A stretch of 16,070 bases of DNA from Armatimonadota bacterium (GTDB lineage: Bacteria > Sysuimicrobiota > Sysuimicrobiia > Sysuimicrobiales > Kaftiobacteriaceae). The stretch is from positions 1-16,070 of the forward strand of contig JAIBHM010000019.1 in assembly GCA_020028535.1 (NCBI GenBank), given 5' to 3'. The notes beneath the pieces are model-generated. The model was not told the origin of the DNA and searched no databases. It saw only the letters and a list, made by a program, of their open reading frames with translations. Made by a program: the position numbers and the translations under genes. This document shows, piece after piece, positions 1-7,953 of this stretch. Within the stretch, counting starts at the first letter, position 1; each line of letters begins with the position of its first letter.

Positions 1-34
1 TGGGCGCACGAAACGGCGTACCTAGGAAGTGATC

Positions 35-514
35 ATGAGACGCATTTTCCTCATCCTTGGAATCTTTGCGCTGCTGACCACAGGGGCCGCGGCGCAAACC
101 GCCTCGCCGGAAGTAACATACAAACAGGGCACCGTGACAATTGCCCAAAGCTTCCGCCGGGTCAGGCTCCAGGTCGAAGTGGCTGATACTCCGGCTTCGC
201 GGGCGCAGGGACTGATGCACCGCAGGCACCTCGATGAGAGCGCCGGCATGCTCTTTATCTTCGAAGAAACCAGCCGCGGTGGCTTCTGGATGAAAAACAC
301 CCTCATTCCCCTATCGATCGCCTTCATTGACGAGAAATGGGGGATCGTAGACATCAAGGACATGAAGGTCGCGCCCGACCCCAAAGATGGGCCGTTCACC
401 GTCTACGATTCGGCGAAACCATATCGCTATGCGCTGGAAGTCAACGAGGGGTTCTTCACACGCAGCGGCGTGAAGGTTGGGGCGAAGGTTACCTACGTCC
501 CGCGAAAACCCTGA
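35..514 (+). CDS. Secreted DUF192 family protein
   Basis: A 159-residue protein of the DUF192 family, small beta-rich proteins of unknown biochemical function that are often exported. Residues 1-20 form a signal peptide (basic MRR, a hydrophobic stretch, then an AAA|Q cleavage site), so the mature protein should be outside the membrane. The family core is clear: TPASRAQGLMHR near residues 54-65, a GMLFIF strand, then FWMKNTLIPLSIAFID. The ATG at 35 is preferred over the in-frame GTG at 29 because AGGAAG at 24-29 is a Shine-Dalgarno sequence with 5-base spacing to the ATG and would overlap the GTG. Its last 22 bases overlap the end of the convergent methyltransferase gene. Family assignment is firm; the role is unknown. 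Confidence 0.88.
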   Translation: MRRIFLILGIFALLTTGAAAQTASPEVTYKQGTVTIAQSFRRVRLQVEVADTPASRAQGLMHRRHLDESAGMLFIFEETSRGGFWMKNTLIPLSIAFIDEKWGIVDIKDMKVAPDPKDGPFTVYDSAKPYRYALEVNEGFFTRSGVKVGAKVTYVPRKP

Positions 515-1689
515 TCCTCGAACCACACCACAACACTTGACCACCGTTGCCCCAGGAGCCATGGGCCGGAAGCGGATCCCTCTGTGGCAGACACTCCGGG
601 ATCGGTGCCCGCGGGAAGAACTTCCACCCGCAGACGCTCGACGCCGGGGCTCCCCATGCCGACCCACTCCGCCGCCCGCCGGCGTACGCGCCCGGCTGCG
701 TCGTCCGTGCCGTACACTACCACCGCGTCACGGCGGATCAGGCAGAGACTGCGCGAGGCGACATCCAGGACTCCGCTGACGGCGTGGAACCCCCAGCGCT
801 CGGGAACGACGCTGAAGATGTCAACCACCCCCGGTTCCTGCAACGCGAGGTAGATCCCCAGGCCTCCACCCAGGCCGAAGGAGTCCACGGGGACGACGAG
901 CCCGCCGACGCGGCGAGGCGTCTGCGAGAGCAGGTCGCGCAGCAGGTCCAGCGGAATCCGCCCAGCCTCCGGACCTGTAATAAACAGGCCGTCGCCCATG
1001 GGGATCCCGCGCTCGGGTGCGCCGAAGGCCCCCCGCAGGTACATGAACCCGGAACATTGGATGGAACGGCTGCGCAACGAAGCGCCGGCCCGGAGGAACC
1101 CCACACTCAGACATTGCGTGCGGAGGCGCAGCGGCACCACCAGCACACCGCCCTCGACGAGCTGCTCGCGCCAGTGTGGCGGGACATCCGAGACGCTCGC
1201 AGTGACGATGATCCGGTCGTACGGCGCGCGCTCCGGGTGGCCGAATCCCCCGTCGGCCGCCACGACTTCAACGTCCTCGTAGCCGGCCGCCGCGAGATTG
1301 GACGCGGCTTCCTCGGCCACATCAGGCTGGATGTCCACGGTGACGACCCGCCCGCCTGACCCGACGATCTCCCGGATCAGCGCCGCATTGTAACCTGTGC
1401 CGGCGCCGATCTCCAGCACGCGATGCCCGGGGGTGGGCTCGAGCTGCTCGAGCATGATCGCCATGATGCTCGGCTGCGAACTGCTGCTGCTGGGAAGACC
1501 ATCGGACTCTCGGTGCGTGATGATGGCGTCATCGCGATAGACATCCGCTGGAGTCAGATCAGGAAGGAACGCGTGGCGCGGAACGCGGCGGAAGGCGGCC
1601 TCAACGGCGGGTGATCGGATGGCCCGGCTTCGCCGCAGGGAATCTACGAGTGCGTTGCGGAGCCGGACGGCGTCGCTTCGGAGCACCAT
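493..1689 (-). CDS. Protein-L-isoaspartate O-methyltransferase-like protein with C-terminal extension
   Basis: 398 residues, against about 210 for a classical isoaspartyl methyltransferase (PCMT). The N-terminal half has the PCMT order: AFRRVPRHAFLP (33-43), SQPSIMAIMLEQL (71-83), the SAM-binding motif I VLEIGAGTGYN (91-101), acidic VTVDI ending strand 2, and APYDRIIVTAS (155-165) followed by QLVEGGVLVVPL. It should use S-adenosylmethionine to methylate a carboxyl group, classically of damaged aspartate. From about residue 215 a separate domain of some 180 residues follows, resembling the tail of longer actinobacterial-type PCMT-like enzymes; its function is not known to me. The gene is divergent from the sensor kinase, and a TATGAT box lies 14 bases before the ATG with no Shine-Dalgarno. 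The substrate could be a protein or a peptide, so no pcm symbol is given. Confidence 0.85.
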   Translation of the reverse strand: MVLRSDAVRLRNALVDSLRRSRAIRSPAVEAAFRRVPRHAFLPDLTPADVYRDDAIITHRESDGLPSSSSSQPSIMAIMLEQLEPTPGHRVLEIGAGTGYNAALIREIVGSGGRVVTVDIQPDVAEEAASNLAAAGYEDVEVVAADGGFGHPERAPYDRIIVTASVSDVPPHWREQLVEGGVLVVPLRLRTQCLSVGFLRAGASLRSRSIQCSGFMYLRGAFGAPERGIPMGDGLFITGPEAGRIPLDLLRDLLSQTPRRVGGLVVPVDSFGLGGGLGIYLALQEPGVVDIFSVVPERWGFHAVSGVLDVASRSLCLIRRDAVVVYGTDDAAGRVRRRAAEWVGMGSPGVERLRVEVLPAGTDPGVSATEGSASGPWLLGQRWSSVVVWFEDQGFRGT

Positions 1690-1703
1690 GCGGATTACTG
1701 TTC

Positions 1704-1709
1704 ATCATA
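1704..1709 (-). promoter_or_regulatory. Candidate -10 box for the methyltransferase gene
   Basis: On the minus strand TATGAT occupies 1709 down to 1704, 14 bases before the ATG at 1689. It predicts a start of transcription near 1697 and a leader of roughly 8 bases, too short for a Shine-Dalgarno sequence. I see no good -35 hexamer, so this is a weak call, supported mainly by the same geometry at other genes in the window. Confidence 0.35.
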
Positions 1710-1748
1710 CCCGACCTCAGCCGGACCGAGCCGGCCGCTGCATGCCCC

Positions 1749-1777
1749 TGGCCAGTTCGAAGAGCAGCCGCTATGAT
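1749..1777 (+). promoter_or_regulatory. Candidate sigma-70-type promoter for the kinase-regulator pair
   Basis: TGGCCA (1749-1754, 4 of 6 to consensus), a 17-base spacer, then TATGAT (1772-1777, 5 of 6). Transcription would begin near 1784, leaving about 9 bases before the kinase ATG at 1793. This supports the short form of the kinase over in-frame starts upstream that would run into the divergent methyltransferase gene. Confidence 0.5.
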
Positions 1778-1792
1778 GGCCACAACACCGAC

Positions 1793-3409
1793 ATGAACAA
1801 GACTGCCGAGATTTCCGCGCTCCGCGCGATCAGCCGCGCCATCGGCCAGGCCCTCGACCTGGACTCTACCCTGCACCTTATTACGCGCACCACGGCTGAG
1901 GTCATGGGCATGGACTCATGCTCCATCTACCTCCTTGACCAGGCAGGCGAGTATCTTGTCCTCAAAGCCACGACGGGATTGGCGGCAGAGGCGGTGGGCC
2001 AGGCGCGCCTCCGGTTCGGCGAAGGCCTGACGGGCTGGGCGGCCGGGGAAGGGCAGCCGGTGGCCAGCTCCGATGCCGCGAGCGACTCGCGCTTTGTCTA
2101 CCTGCCTGAGACCCGCGAGTCCAACTTCCGCTCGCTGGCCGCCGTGCCGCTCATCACCTCCGGCCGCGTGCTCGGCGCGATCAACGTGCAGACGACGGCC
2201 CGGCATGAGTACGGCGGCGACGAGATGGAGTTGCTCGGCGTCATCGCCGACCTCGCCGCAGGCGCCATCGAGAAAGCGACCCTGTACGACAGCATGCGCC
2301 GGCAGATCAGCGAGCTCAGCACGCTGGCCGAGGTCAGCGAGACCCTCACGTCGCCCCTGTATCTGGAAGAAGTGTTGCGGCTCATCGTCGAGATGGCCTC
2401 GCGCACGATGGAGGCGAAGACGTGTTCGCTGATGTTGATCGACGAAGAGACGAAGGAGCTCGTCATCGCCGCGGCGCACAGCGCCACGCAGGCCTACCTC
2501 AACCGGCCGCTCCTCCGCGTCGGCGACGGCATTACCGGGCAGGTGGCCCGCGAGGGCAAACCCGTTGCGGTCGCAGATGTCCAGACCGACCCGCGGTACC
2601 TGGCCAAGGAGATGGCGGCGCAAGAGGGTTTGCACGCCCTGCTCTCCGTCCCCCTCGCCGTGCGCGAGCGCGTGATCGGCGTCTTCAATTGCTACAAGGG
2701 ACGCCCGCACCGGTTCACCGACGCCGAGGTCAAGCTCTTCACCACGCTGGCCAACCAGACCGCGCTCGCCATCGAGAACGCGAACCTGGTTGTTCGCTCG
2801 GCGGTCATCCGCGAGATGCACCATCGCGTGAAGAACAATCTCCAGACCGTGGCGATGCTGCTGCGCCTCCAGCTGCGGGATGGTCGTGAGGTCTCCGGTC
2901 GCGAAGTCCTGACGGAGACGATCACCCGCATCTTGAGCATCGCCGCCGTGCACGAGATCCTCTCGGCGGAAGGGTTCCGGCTGGTCAACCTCAGGCAGTT
3001 GCTGGATCGCGTCGCGCACAACGTCACACAAACGATGGCGGCGCCGGCGCTGCGCCTGGCCGTCACGGTGACCGGTGAGGACATCTACCTGAACTCGCGC
3101 CAGGCGACGTCGCTTGCGCTGGTGGTGAACGAGTTGCTTCAGAACTCCATCGAGCACGCCTTCCCGGACCGCACGGAGGGCCGCGTCGAGATCCGGCTGA
3201 GCGAGCGCGACGGTGAGCTGGTCCTGGTGGTTGAGGACAACGGCCAAGGGCTGCCGGCGGGATTCGAACCCTACGGCGGCGACGACCTGGGTCTGAAGAT
3301 CATCCACGCCCTGGTCACCGAAGACCTCGGGGGGAGCATCACGCTCTCCCGGGAGGGTGGAACCAGAGCGGTGATCTCCATTCCCCGGGTCGAGACGCCC
3401 CGGGTATGA
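1793..3409 (+). CDS. Soluble sensor histidine kinase, GAF-GAF-HisKA_2-HATPase (PdtaS-like)
   Basis: 538 residues with no membrane segment, so a cytoplasmic sensor. Two GAF domains (about 1-160 and 180-335) each show the pattern of a CS(I/L)ML/IYL strand, GxGxTGxxA and SVPL/AVPL. They are followed by a HisKA_2 dimerisation domain whose box REMHHRVKNNLQ places the phospho-accepting His at residue 344. A HATPase_c domain carries the N box (VVNELLQNSIEHAF) and G1 box (VEDNGQGLP). This architecture matches PdtaS-type kinases that phosphorylate ANTAR regulators, and such a regulator follows with a 4-base ATGA overlap. The start at 1793 is chosen because residues encoded upstream are low-complexity and overlap the divergent gene, and because a -10 box sits just before it. 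The ligand of the GAF domains cannot be told from sequence. Confidence 0.88.
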   Translation: MNKTAEISALRAISRAIGQALDLDSTLHLITRTTAEVMGMDSCSIYLLDQAGEYLVLKATTGLAAEAVGQARLRFGEGLTGWAAGEGQPVASSDAASDSRFVYLPETRESNFRSLAAVPLITSGRVLGAINVQTTARHEYGGDEMELLGVIADLAAGAIEKATLYDSMRRQISELSTLAEVSETLTSPLYLEEVLRLIVEMASRTMEAKTCSLMLIDEETKELVIAAAHSATQAYLNRPLLRVGDGITGQVAREGKPVAVADVQTDPRYLAKEMAAQEGLHALLSVPLAVRERVIGVFNCYKGRPHRFTDAEVKLFTTLANQTALAIENANLVVRSAVIREMHHRVKNNLQTVAMLLRLQLRDGREVSGREVLTETITRILSIAAVHEILSAEGFRLVNLRQLLDRVAHNVTQTMAAPALRLAVTVTGEDIYLNSRQATSLALVVNELLQNSIEHAFPDRTEGRVEIRLSERDGELVLVVEDNGQGLPAGFEPYGGDDLGLKIIHALVTEDLGGSITLSREGGTRAVISIPRVETPRV

Positions 3410-3993
3410 CACCGAAGCCTCTCCGCATCGTGATCGCCGACGACGAGGGGGTCATCCGGCTGGGCCTGCGGGCAATGCTGGAGGAGCAAGGGTACCAGGT
3501 CGTCGGCGAGGCCGCCGACGGGAAGCGGGCACTCGACCTGACTGCGAAACTCCATCCTGACCTGATCTTCCTCGATATCAAGATGCCGGGGGTGGACGGG
3601 CTCCAGGCCGCCCGTGCGCTGCTCCAGGATCGCACCGTACCGGTCATCGTTCTCACCGCGTATGCCGATCGGGAGTTCGTCGCGCGGGCGCGCGAGGCAG
3701 GCGTCCTGGCCTATCTGGTCAAGCCGGTGCGGGAGGGGGACCTGCGGCCCGCGATCGAGATGGCGATGGGCCGGTTCGGGGAAATCCAGGAGCTGCGGGG
3801 AGAGATCGGCGATCTGGAGGAGACGCTGCGCACGCGCAAACTGGTCGAGCGCGCGAAAGGTGTCCTGATGCGCCGCGATGGAGTCGACGAGGCTCAGGCG
3901 TTTGCGCGCCTTCAGAAGCAGGCGCGTGATGCGCGGAAGACGATGAAAGAGATTGCGGAAACGATTCTCGCCCGCGAGGACGCCGACCGTTAG
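3406..3993 (+). CDS. ANTAR-domain response regulator (PdtaR/AmiR-NasR type)
   Basis: 195 residues. The receiver domain (about 5-125) has the acidic pair DD (12-13), the phospho-acceptor Asp57 in FLDIKMPG, the switch Thr in VLTAYADR, and Lys in YLVKPV. A short coiled linker (about 127-145) leads to an ANTAR domain (about 137-192) with KLVERAKGVLMRR and a final helix KTMKEIAETIL. ANTAR outputs bind RNA hairpins, classically paired hexaloop stems, and prevent transcription termination rather than binding DNA. Its ATG lies inside the kinase stop region, so the two are translationally coupled and almost certainly partners. The 118-base structured element begins 88 bases after its stop codon and is a candidate target, although I do not see the classical double hexaloop there. 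Confidence 0.92.
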   Translation: MTPKPLRIVIADDEGVIRLGLRAMLEEQGYQVVGEAADGKRALDLTAKLHPDLIFLDIKMPGVDGLQAARALLQDRTVPVIVLTAYADREFVARAREAGVLAYLVKPVREGDLRPAIEMAMGRFGEIQELRGEIGDLEETLRTRKLVERAKGVLMRRDGVDEAQAFARLQKQARDARKTMKEIAETILAREDADR

Positions 3994-4046
3994 TCGATGA
4001 TCAACATTGTCCCCATAATCCACAACCCGTGAACGACAGTTCCGAA

Positions 4047-4075
4047 TTGACCCTCTTGCGACGGCATGGTACAAA
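4047..4075 (+). promoter_or_regulatory. Strong sigma-70-like promoter upstream of the structured element
   Basis: TTGACC (4047-4052, 5 of 6) and TACAAA (4070-4075, 4 of 6) with a 17-base spacer. The predicted transcription start, about 7 bases after the -10 box, falls at 4082, the first base of the 10-bp outer stem of the element at 4082-4199. That coincidence supports both calls. It could drive a free-standing small RNA or a leader running into nadE. Confidence 0.5.
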
Positions 4076-4081
4076 CATGCT

Positions 4082-4199
4082 CGTCAGCGGACAGCGGTTG
4101 TTCGAGATGGGAGTGAGGTACCGGGTCTACTTTAGACGCCTCCGGCGTCGCAAGTAGTCCGGCAACCCGGCCTAACTCAACGGAGCGCATCCGCTGACG
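4082..4199 (+). ncRNA. Candidate structured RNA or nadE leader, unassigned family
   Basis: A 118-base element with nested complementarity. Outer stem: CGTCAGCGGA (4082-4091) with TCCGCTGACG (4190-4199), 10 perfect pairs. Then 4111-4118 with 4171-4178 (7 of 8), CCGGGT (4121-4126) with ACCCGG (4165-4170), CTACTT (4127-4132) with AAGTAG (4152-4157), and GACGCC (4135-4140) with GGCGTC (4144-4149) closing a TCC loop. That makes 35 pairs in one arm, with a bubble between the first two stems and a 7-base bulge at 4158-4164. A promoter points into its first base and TTGTTT follows the last. I do not recognise the SRP RNA apical motif, tRNA, tmRNA or a 5S fold. It is short for 6S RNA, though closing stem, bubble and terminal arm recall it. 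A leader of the nadE operon or a palindromic miniature element are alternatives. Strand is inferred from the promoter. Confidence 0.45.
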
Positions 4200-4253
4200 T
4201 TGTTTCCCTGCTTCCGCGCTCCCGTCCCCTCCCCGTTCCGCCTCGTCCCGCCC

Positions 4254-4259
4254 TATAAT
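4254..4259 (+). promoter_or_regulatory. nadE: Consensus -10 box just before nadE
   Basis: TATAAT, a perfect -10 hexamer, ends 15 bases before the ATG at 4275 and predicts a start near 4266 with a leader of about 9 bases. No convincing -35 hexamer is present at the usual distance; the upstream stretch is pyrimidine-rich. It would be a second, short-leader promoter in addition to the one at 4047-4075. Confidence 0.42.
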
Positions 4260-4274
4260 GAACGCTGGACCACG

Positions 4275-6016
<1,742 letters not shown>

Positions 6017-6020
<4 letters not shown>

Positions 6021-6208
6021 CGGCGCCCGCCTCCTCACGCTACCACGTCTCGACGATGCCGGCGCCCTTGCCGTTTGCGGCGCTGCAGGAGAACGAACGT
6101 CTCTTCAACATCCCCGTCGAGAAGCTCCTCACGGTGGATGGCCGCAGGCGAACTCCGCAAGACGTCTATCGGAAGATCGCGCCGATCGAGCTCAGCGTCC
6201 TCAAGTAG
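6017..6208 (+). CDS. Small hypothetical protein, 63 residues
   Basis: I do not recognise this protein. Its ATG overlaps the nadE stop codon (ATGA), which argues for translational coupling, and it ends 9 bases before the next start. It has no signal peptide, membrane segment or cysteine. The sequence has a Ser/Pro/Ala-rich start, then a more structured, charged second half (ENERLFNIPVEKLLTVDG, then TPQDVYRKIAPIELSVLK). A shorter form from ATG 6056 would drop the low-complexity start. Tight packing in the set favours a real gene, but a spurious frame cannot be excluded. Confidence 0.55.
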
Positions 6209-6236
6209 GCCGCGTCCATGACCTTCGGACGCGGCC
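6208..6236 (+). promoter_or_regulatory. Perfect 10-bp hairpin with a start codon in its loop
   Basis: GGCCGCGTCC (6208-6217) and GGACGCGGCC (6227-6236) are exact reverse complements around a 9-base loop, 6218-6226, whose first three bases are the ATG of the next gene. The stem begins at the last base of the preceding stop codon. No T run follows, so it does not look like an intrinsic terminator. It could limit or gate translation of the membrane protein, or stabilise the upstream message. Confidence 0.6.
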
Positions 6237-6745
6237 GGCCGTGGGGGAGCGCTTTCAAGGCTGCGATGAAAGCGCTGGTGTGGGGAATCGTCGGACCGCC
6301 CCTACTGTATTCGGTTGTGGTCTTCATTGTGATCATCGTCTACAACGTGGCCAGAAACCCCCTCGCCGACATTCTCCCGGTCGCAAATAAGACTTTCCTG
6401 TGGTCCCTGTACTTCGGCGTCATCCTGGCCGGACCGTTGGGCGCGCTTGGGGCTCTCACCGTGACGTGGCAGGCATTCCGATGGACGGCGCGCGGCGATG
6501 ATCCGCGGCGGGTGATGCGAAGAGCCCTGGTGTTGGGCGCGCTGTTTGGTCTTCTCGTCCCTGTCTGGCTTGCGTTGTGGCTCGCCCTCTTCCAGGCCAC
6601 GACGTTTTCGGGCAGGTTCGACTCCCCGTTCACCTTCCTCTATATGGTCACAAACAGTGTGCCGGTTGCCCTCCTCAGCACCTGGATCCTCGTCCGCGTC
6701 ATCCGTGGAGACCTCCGCACGTGGTTCGCGCAGGGGCATGCCTGA
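6218..6745 (+). CDS. Hypothetical four-helix inner-membrane protein
   Basis: 175 residues, family not recognised. Four hydrophobic segments are visible: about 18-44 (GIVGPPLLYSVVVFIVIIVY), 63-85 (LYFGVILAGPLGALGALTV), 106-128 (VLGALFGLLVPVWLALWLAL) and 140-162 (YMVTNSVPVALLSTWILV). A basic loop between the second and third (RWTARGDDPRRVMRR) probably faces the cytoplasm. The ATG at 6218 lies in a hairpin loop; an alternative in-frame ATG at 6266 has AAGG five bases upstream and would give a 159-residue protein starting MKALVWG. The gene overlaps the MFS start by 8 bases, which suggests joint expression and perhaps a shared membrane role. No function can be assigned. Confidence 0.75.
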   Translation: MTFGRGRPWGSAFKAAMKALVWGIVGPPLLYSVVVFIVIIVYNVARNPLADILPVANKTFLWSLYFGVILAGPLGALGALTVTWQAFRWTARGDDPRRVMRRALVLGALFGLLVPVWLALWLALFQATTFSGRFDSPFTFLYMVTNSVPVALLSTWILVRVIRGDLRTWFAQGHA

Positions 6746-7904
6746 TCGCTTTCGGTGGCTGATCTGGCTCTCGGTCGCGGAGATCGCTACGATGCTCACG
6801 TTCGGAAACTATTCCGCGGCGCTTCCGATATTGCGCGAAGAATGGGGCCTCTCGGCGGCGCAGGCCGGGGCCATCTTCGCCGGCCAGCAGAGCGGCTACA
6901 CTGCGGCCGTGCTCGTGCTCAGTTCGTTGACCGATGTGATCGGCGTCCGCTCTATTTATCTGGTCTCGGCTCTCTGGGCGGGCGCCTTCGGACTGCTCTT
7001 CGCTGCAATCGCGCATGATTTCACCTCCGCGCTCGTGCTCCGAACGCTCGGTGGGATCGGGCTGGCCGGCACATATGTGCCGGGGATGCGTCTTGTGGTG
7101 GAAACATTCCCGGCCGCGCGGCGCGGCGGCGCGATGGGTCTGTACATTGGAGCATTCAGCATCGGCGTGAGCGCCTCGCTGTTCCTGACGGGGATGATCT
7201 TACCGTTTGGCTGGCGGACGGCATTTTTCGTGACCGCTTTAGGTCCGCTCTTGGCCGCCGCAATCGCCTGGCCGATTGTCCACGACGCGCTGCGCCAGAA
7301 CGTACGCCGCAGAATCAACTTCGGCAACGCCCTGCGCAATACGCGGGCGTTGCGACTTATCGCCGCCTATGCGGCGCACAACTGGGAACTCTTTGGCATG
7401 CGCGCGTGGATGCCGGCCTTCCTGACGTCGCTGTGGATGCAGCAGGGCATCCCGCTCACCACGGCAACCGCGCGAGGGGCGACCTTCTCCTCACTGGTGT
7501 TGCTGGCGAGCGGCGCCAGTAACGCCACGGGCGGATGGCTCTCCGATTCGCTCGGCCGCCGCAAGACGATCGTGCTCTTCCTCACCGCATCGGCTGTGGT
7601 CTCCGCGACGATTGGATGGACCGCGCCTCTCGGCCTCAGCGTCGTCCTGGCGCTGGCCATTCTGTACGGACTCCTCGTGACCGCGGACTCGTCAACGCTT
7701 TCCACGGCTGTCGCGGAGTCGGCCGATCCCGACGCGCTCGGTGCGACCATGGCCGTGCAATCCAGCCTGGGCTTTCTCGTGACGGCAATTTCCCCGCCGC
7801 TCTTCGGCGCCATTCTCGATCTGACGAATGGTCTGTGGGGATGGGCCTTTCTCTCGTTGGGCATCGCCGCGGTAGTCGGGGTGCTGGCCGTCCTCAGACT
7901 GTAA
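6738..7904 (+). CDS. Major facilitator superfamily transporter
   Basis: 388 residues with about twelve hydrophobic segments in two sixfold halves, typical in length for MFS permeases. The loop after the second helix has a degenerate motif A (LTDVIGVR), and the equivalent loop in the second half has the better copy GGWLSDSLGRRKT. Helix 4 carries LVLRTLGGIGLAGTYVPGM, the motif B region. The protein starts MPDRFRWLIWLSV and helix 1 contains FGNYSAALPILREEWGLSA, usual for the family. Start chosen at 6738: CAGGGG (6731-6736) is close upstream and the 8-base overlap ATGCCTGA with the preceding gene fits coupling; residues encoded further upstream lie in the frame shadow of the neighbour. The substrate cannot be deduced; last gene of the nadE set. 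Confidence 0.92.
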   Translation: MPDRFRWLIWLSVAEIATMLTFGNYSAALPILREEWGLSAAQAGAIFAGQQSGYTAAVLVLSSLTDVIGVRSIYLVSALWAGAFGLLFAAIAHDFTSALVLRTLGGIGLAGTYVPGMRLVVETFPAARRGGAMGLYIGAFSIGVSASLFLTGMILPFGWRTAFFVTALGPLLAAAIAWPIVHDALRQNVRRRINFGNALRNTRALRLIAAYAAHNWELFGMRAWMPAFLTSLWMQQGIPLTTATARGATFSSLVLLASGASNATGGWLSDSLGRRKTIVLFLTASAVVSATIGWTAPLGLSVVLALAILYGLLVTADSSTLSTAVAESADPDALGATMAVQSSLGFLVTAISPPLFGAILDLTNGLWGWAFLSLGIAAVVGVLAVLRL

Positions 7905-7912
7905 CGTTCGTC

Positions 7913-7942
7913 TTGTGATTCCGACTCATCTATCGGTACAAT
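7913..7942 (+). promoter_or_regulatory. mfd: Candidate promoter for mfd
   Basis: TTGTGA (7913-7918, 4 of 6), an 18-base spacer, then TACAAT (7937-7942, 5 of 6). The predicted start near 7949 leaves only about 5 bases before the mfd ATG, so the message would be essentially leaderless. No Shine-Dalgarno sequence precedes the ATG, which agrees. Confidence 0.55.
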
Positions 7943-7953
7943 AATGGTTTGCA

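Noticed and set aside
1619..1792. A longer kinase starting at 1619.
   Set aside because: The extra 58 residues are low-complexity, would overlap the divergent methyltransferase gene by 71 bases, and lie upstream of the likely promoter at 1749-1777.
3258..3275. GGATTCGAACCC looks like the T-loop of a tRNA on the minus strand.
   Set aside because: It lies in the coding sequence of the kinase ATPase domain (PAGFEP), the flanking bases do not complete the T stem, and no acceptor, D or anticodon arms are present.
1916..3412. A 498-residue open frame antisense to the kinase gene.
   Set aside because: Typical GC-rich shadow of the real gene: low-complexity composition, no recognisable domain, while the sense strand encodes clear GAF, HisKA_2 and HATPase motifs.
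4098..4112. On the minus strand TCCCATCTCGAACA resembles the loop C signature of 5S rRNA (CCCATxCCGAAC).
   Set aside because: The flanking bases do not form 5S helix III, the GATGGTA and GAGAGTAGG signatures are not in the right places on that strand, and the position within the palindromic element is wrong. A 5S covariance model search would settle it.
4107..4157. A 16-codon arginine-rich frame (ATG to TAG) inside the structured element, a possible leader peptide.
   Set aside because: No ribosome binding site, the codons are explained by the stem sequences, and an arginine attenuator has no logic upstream of NAD synthetase.
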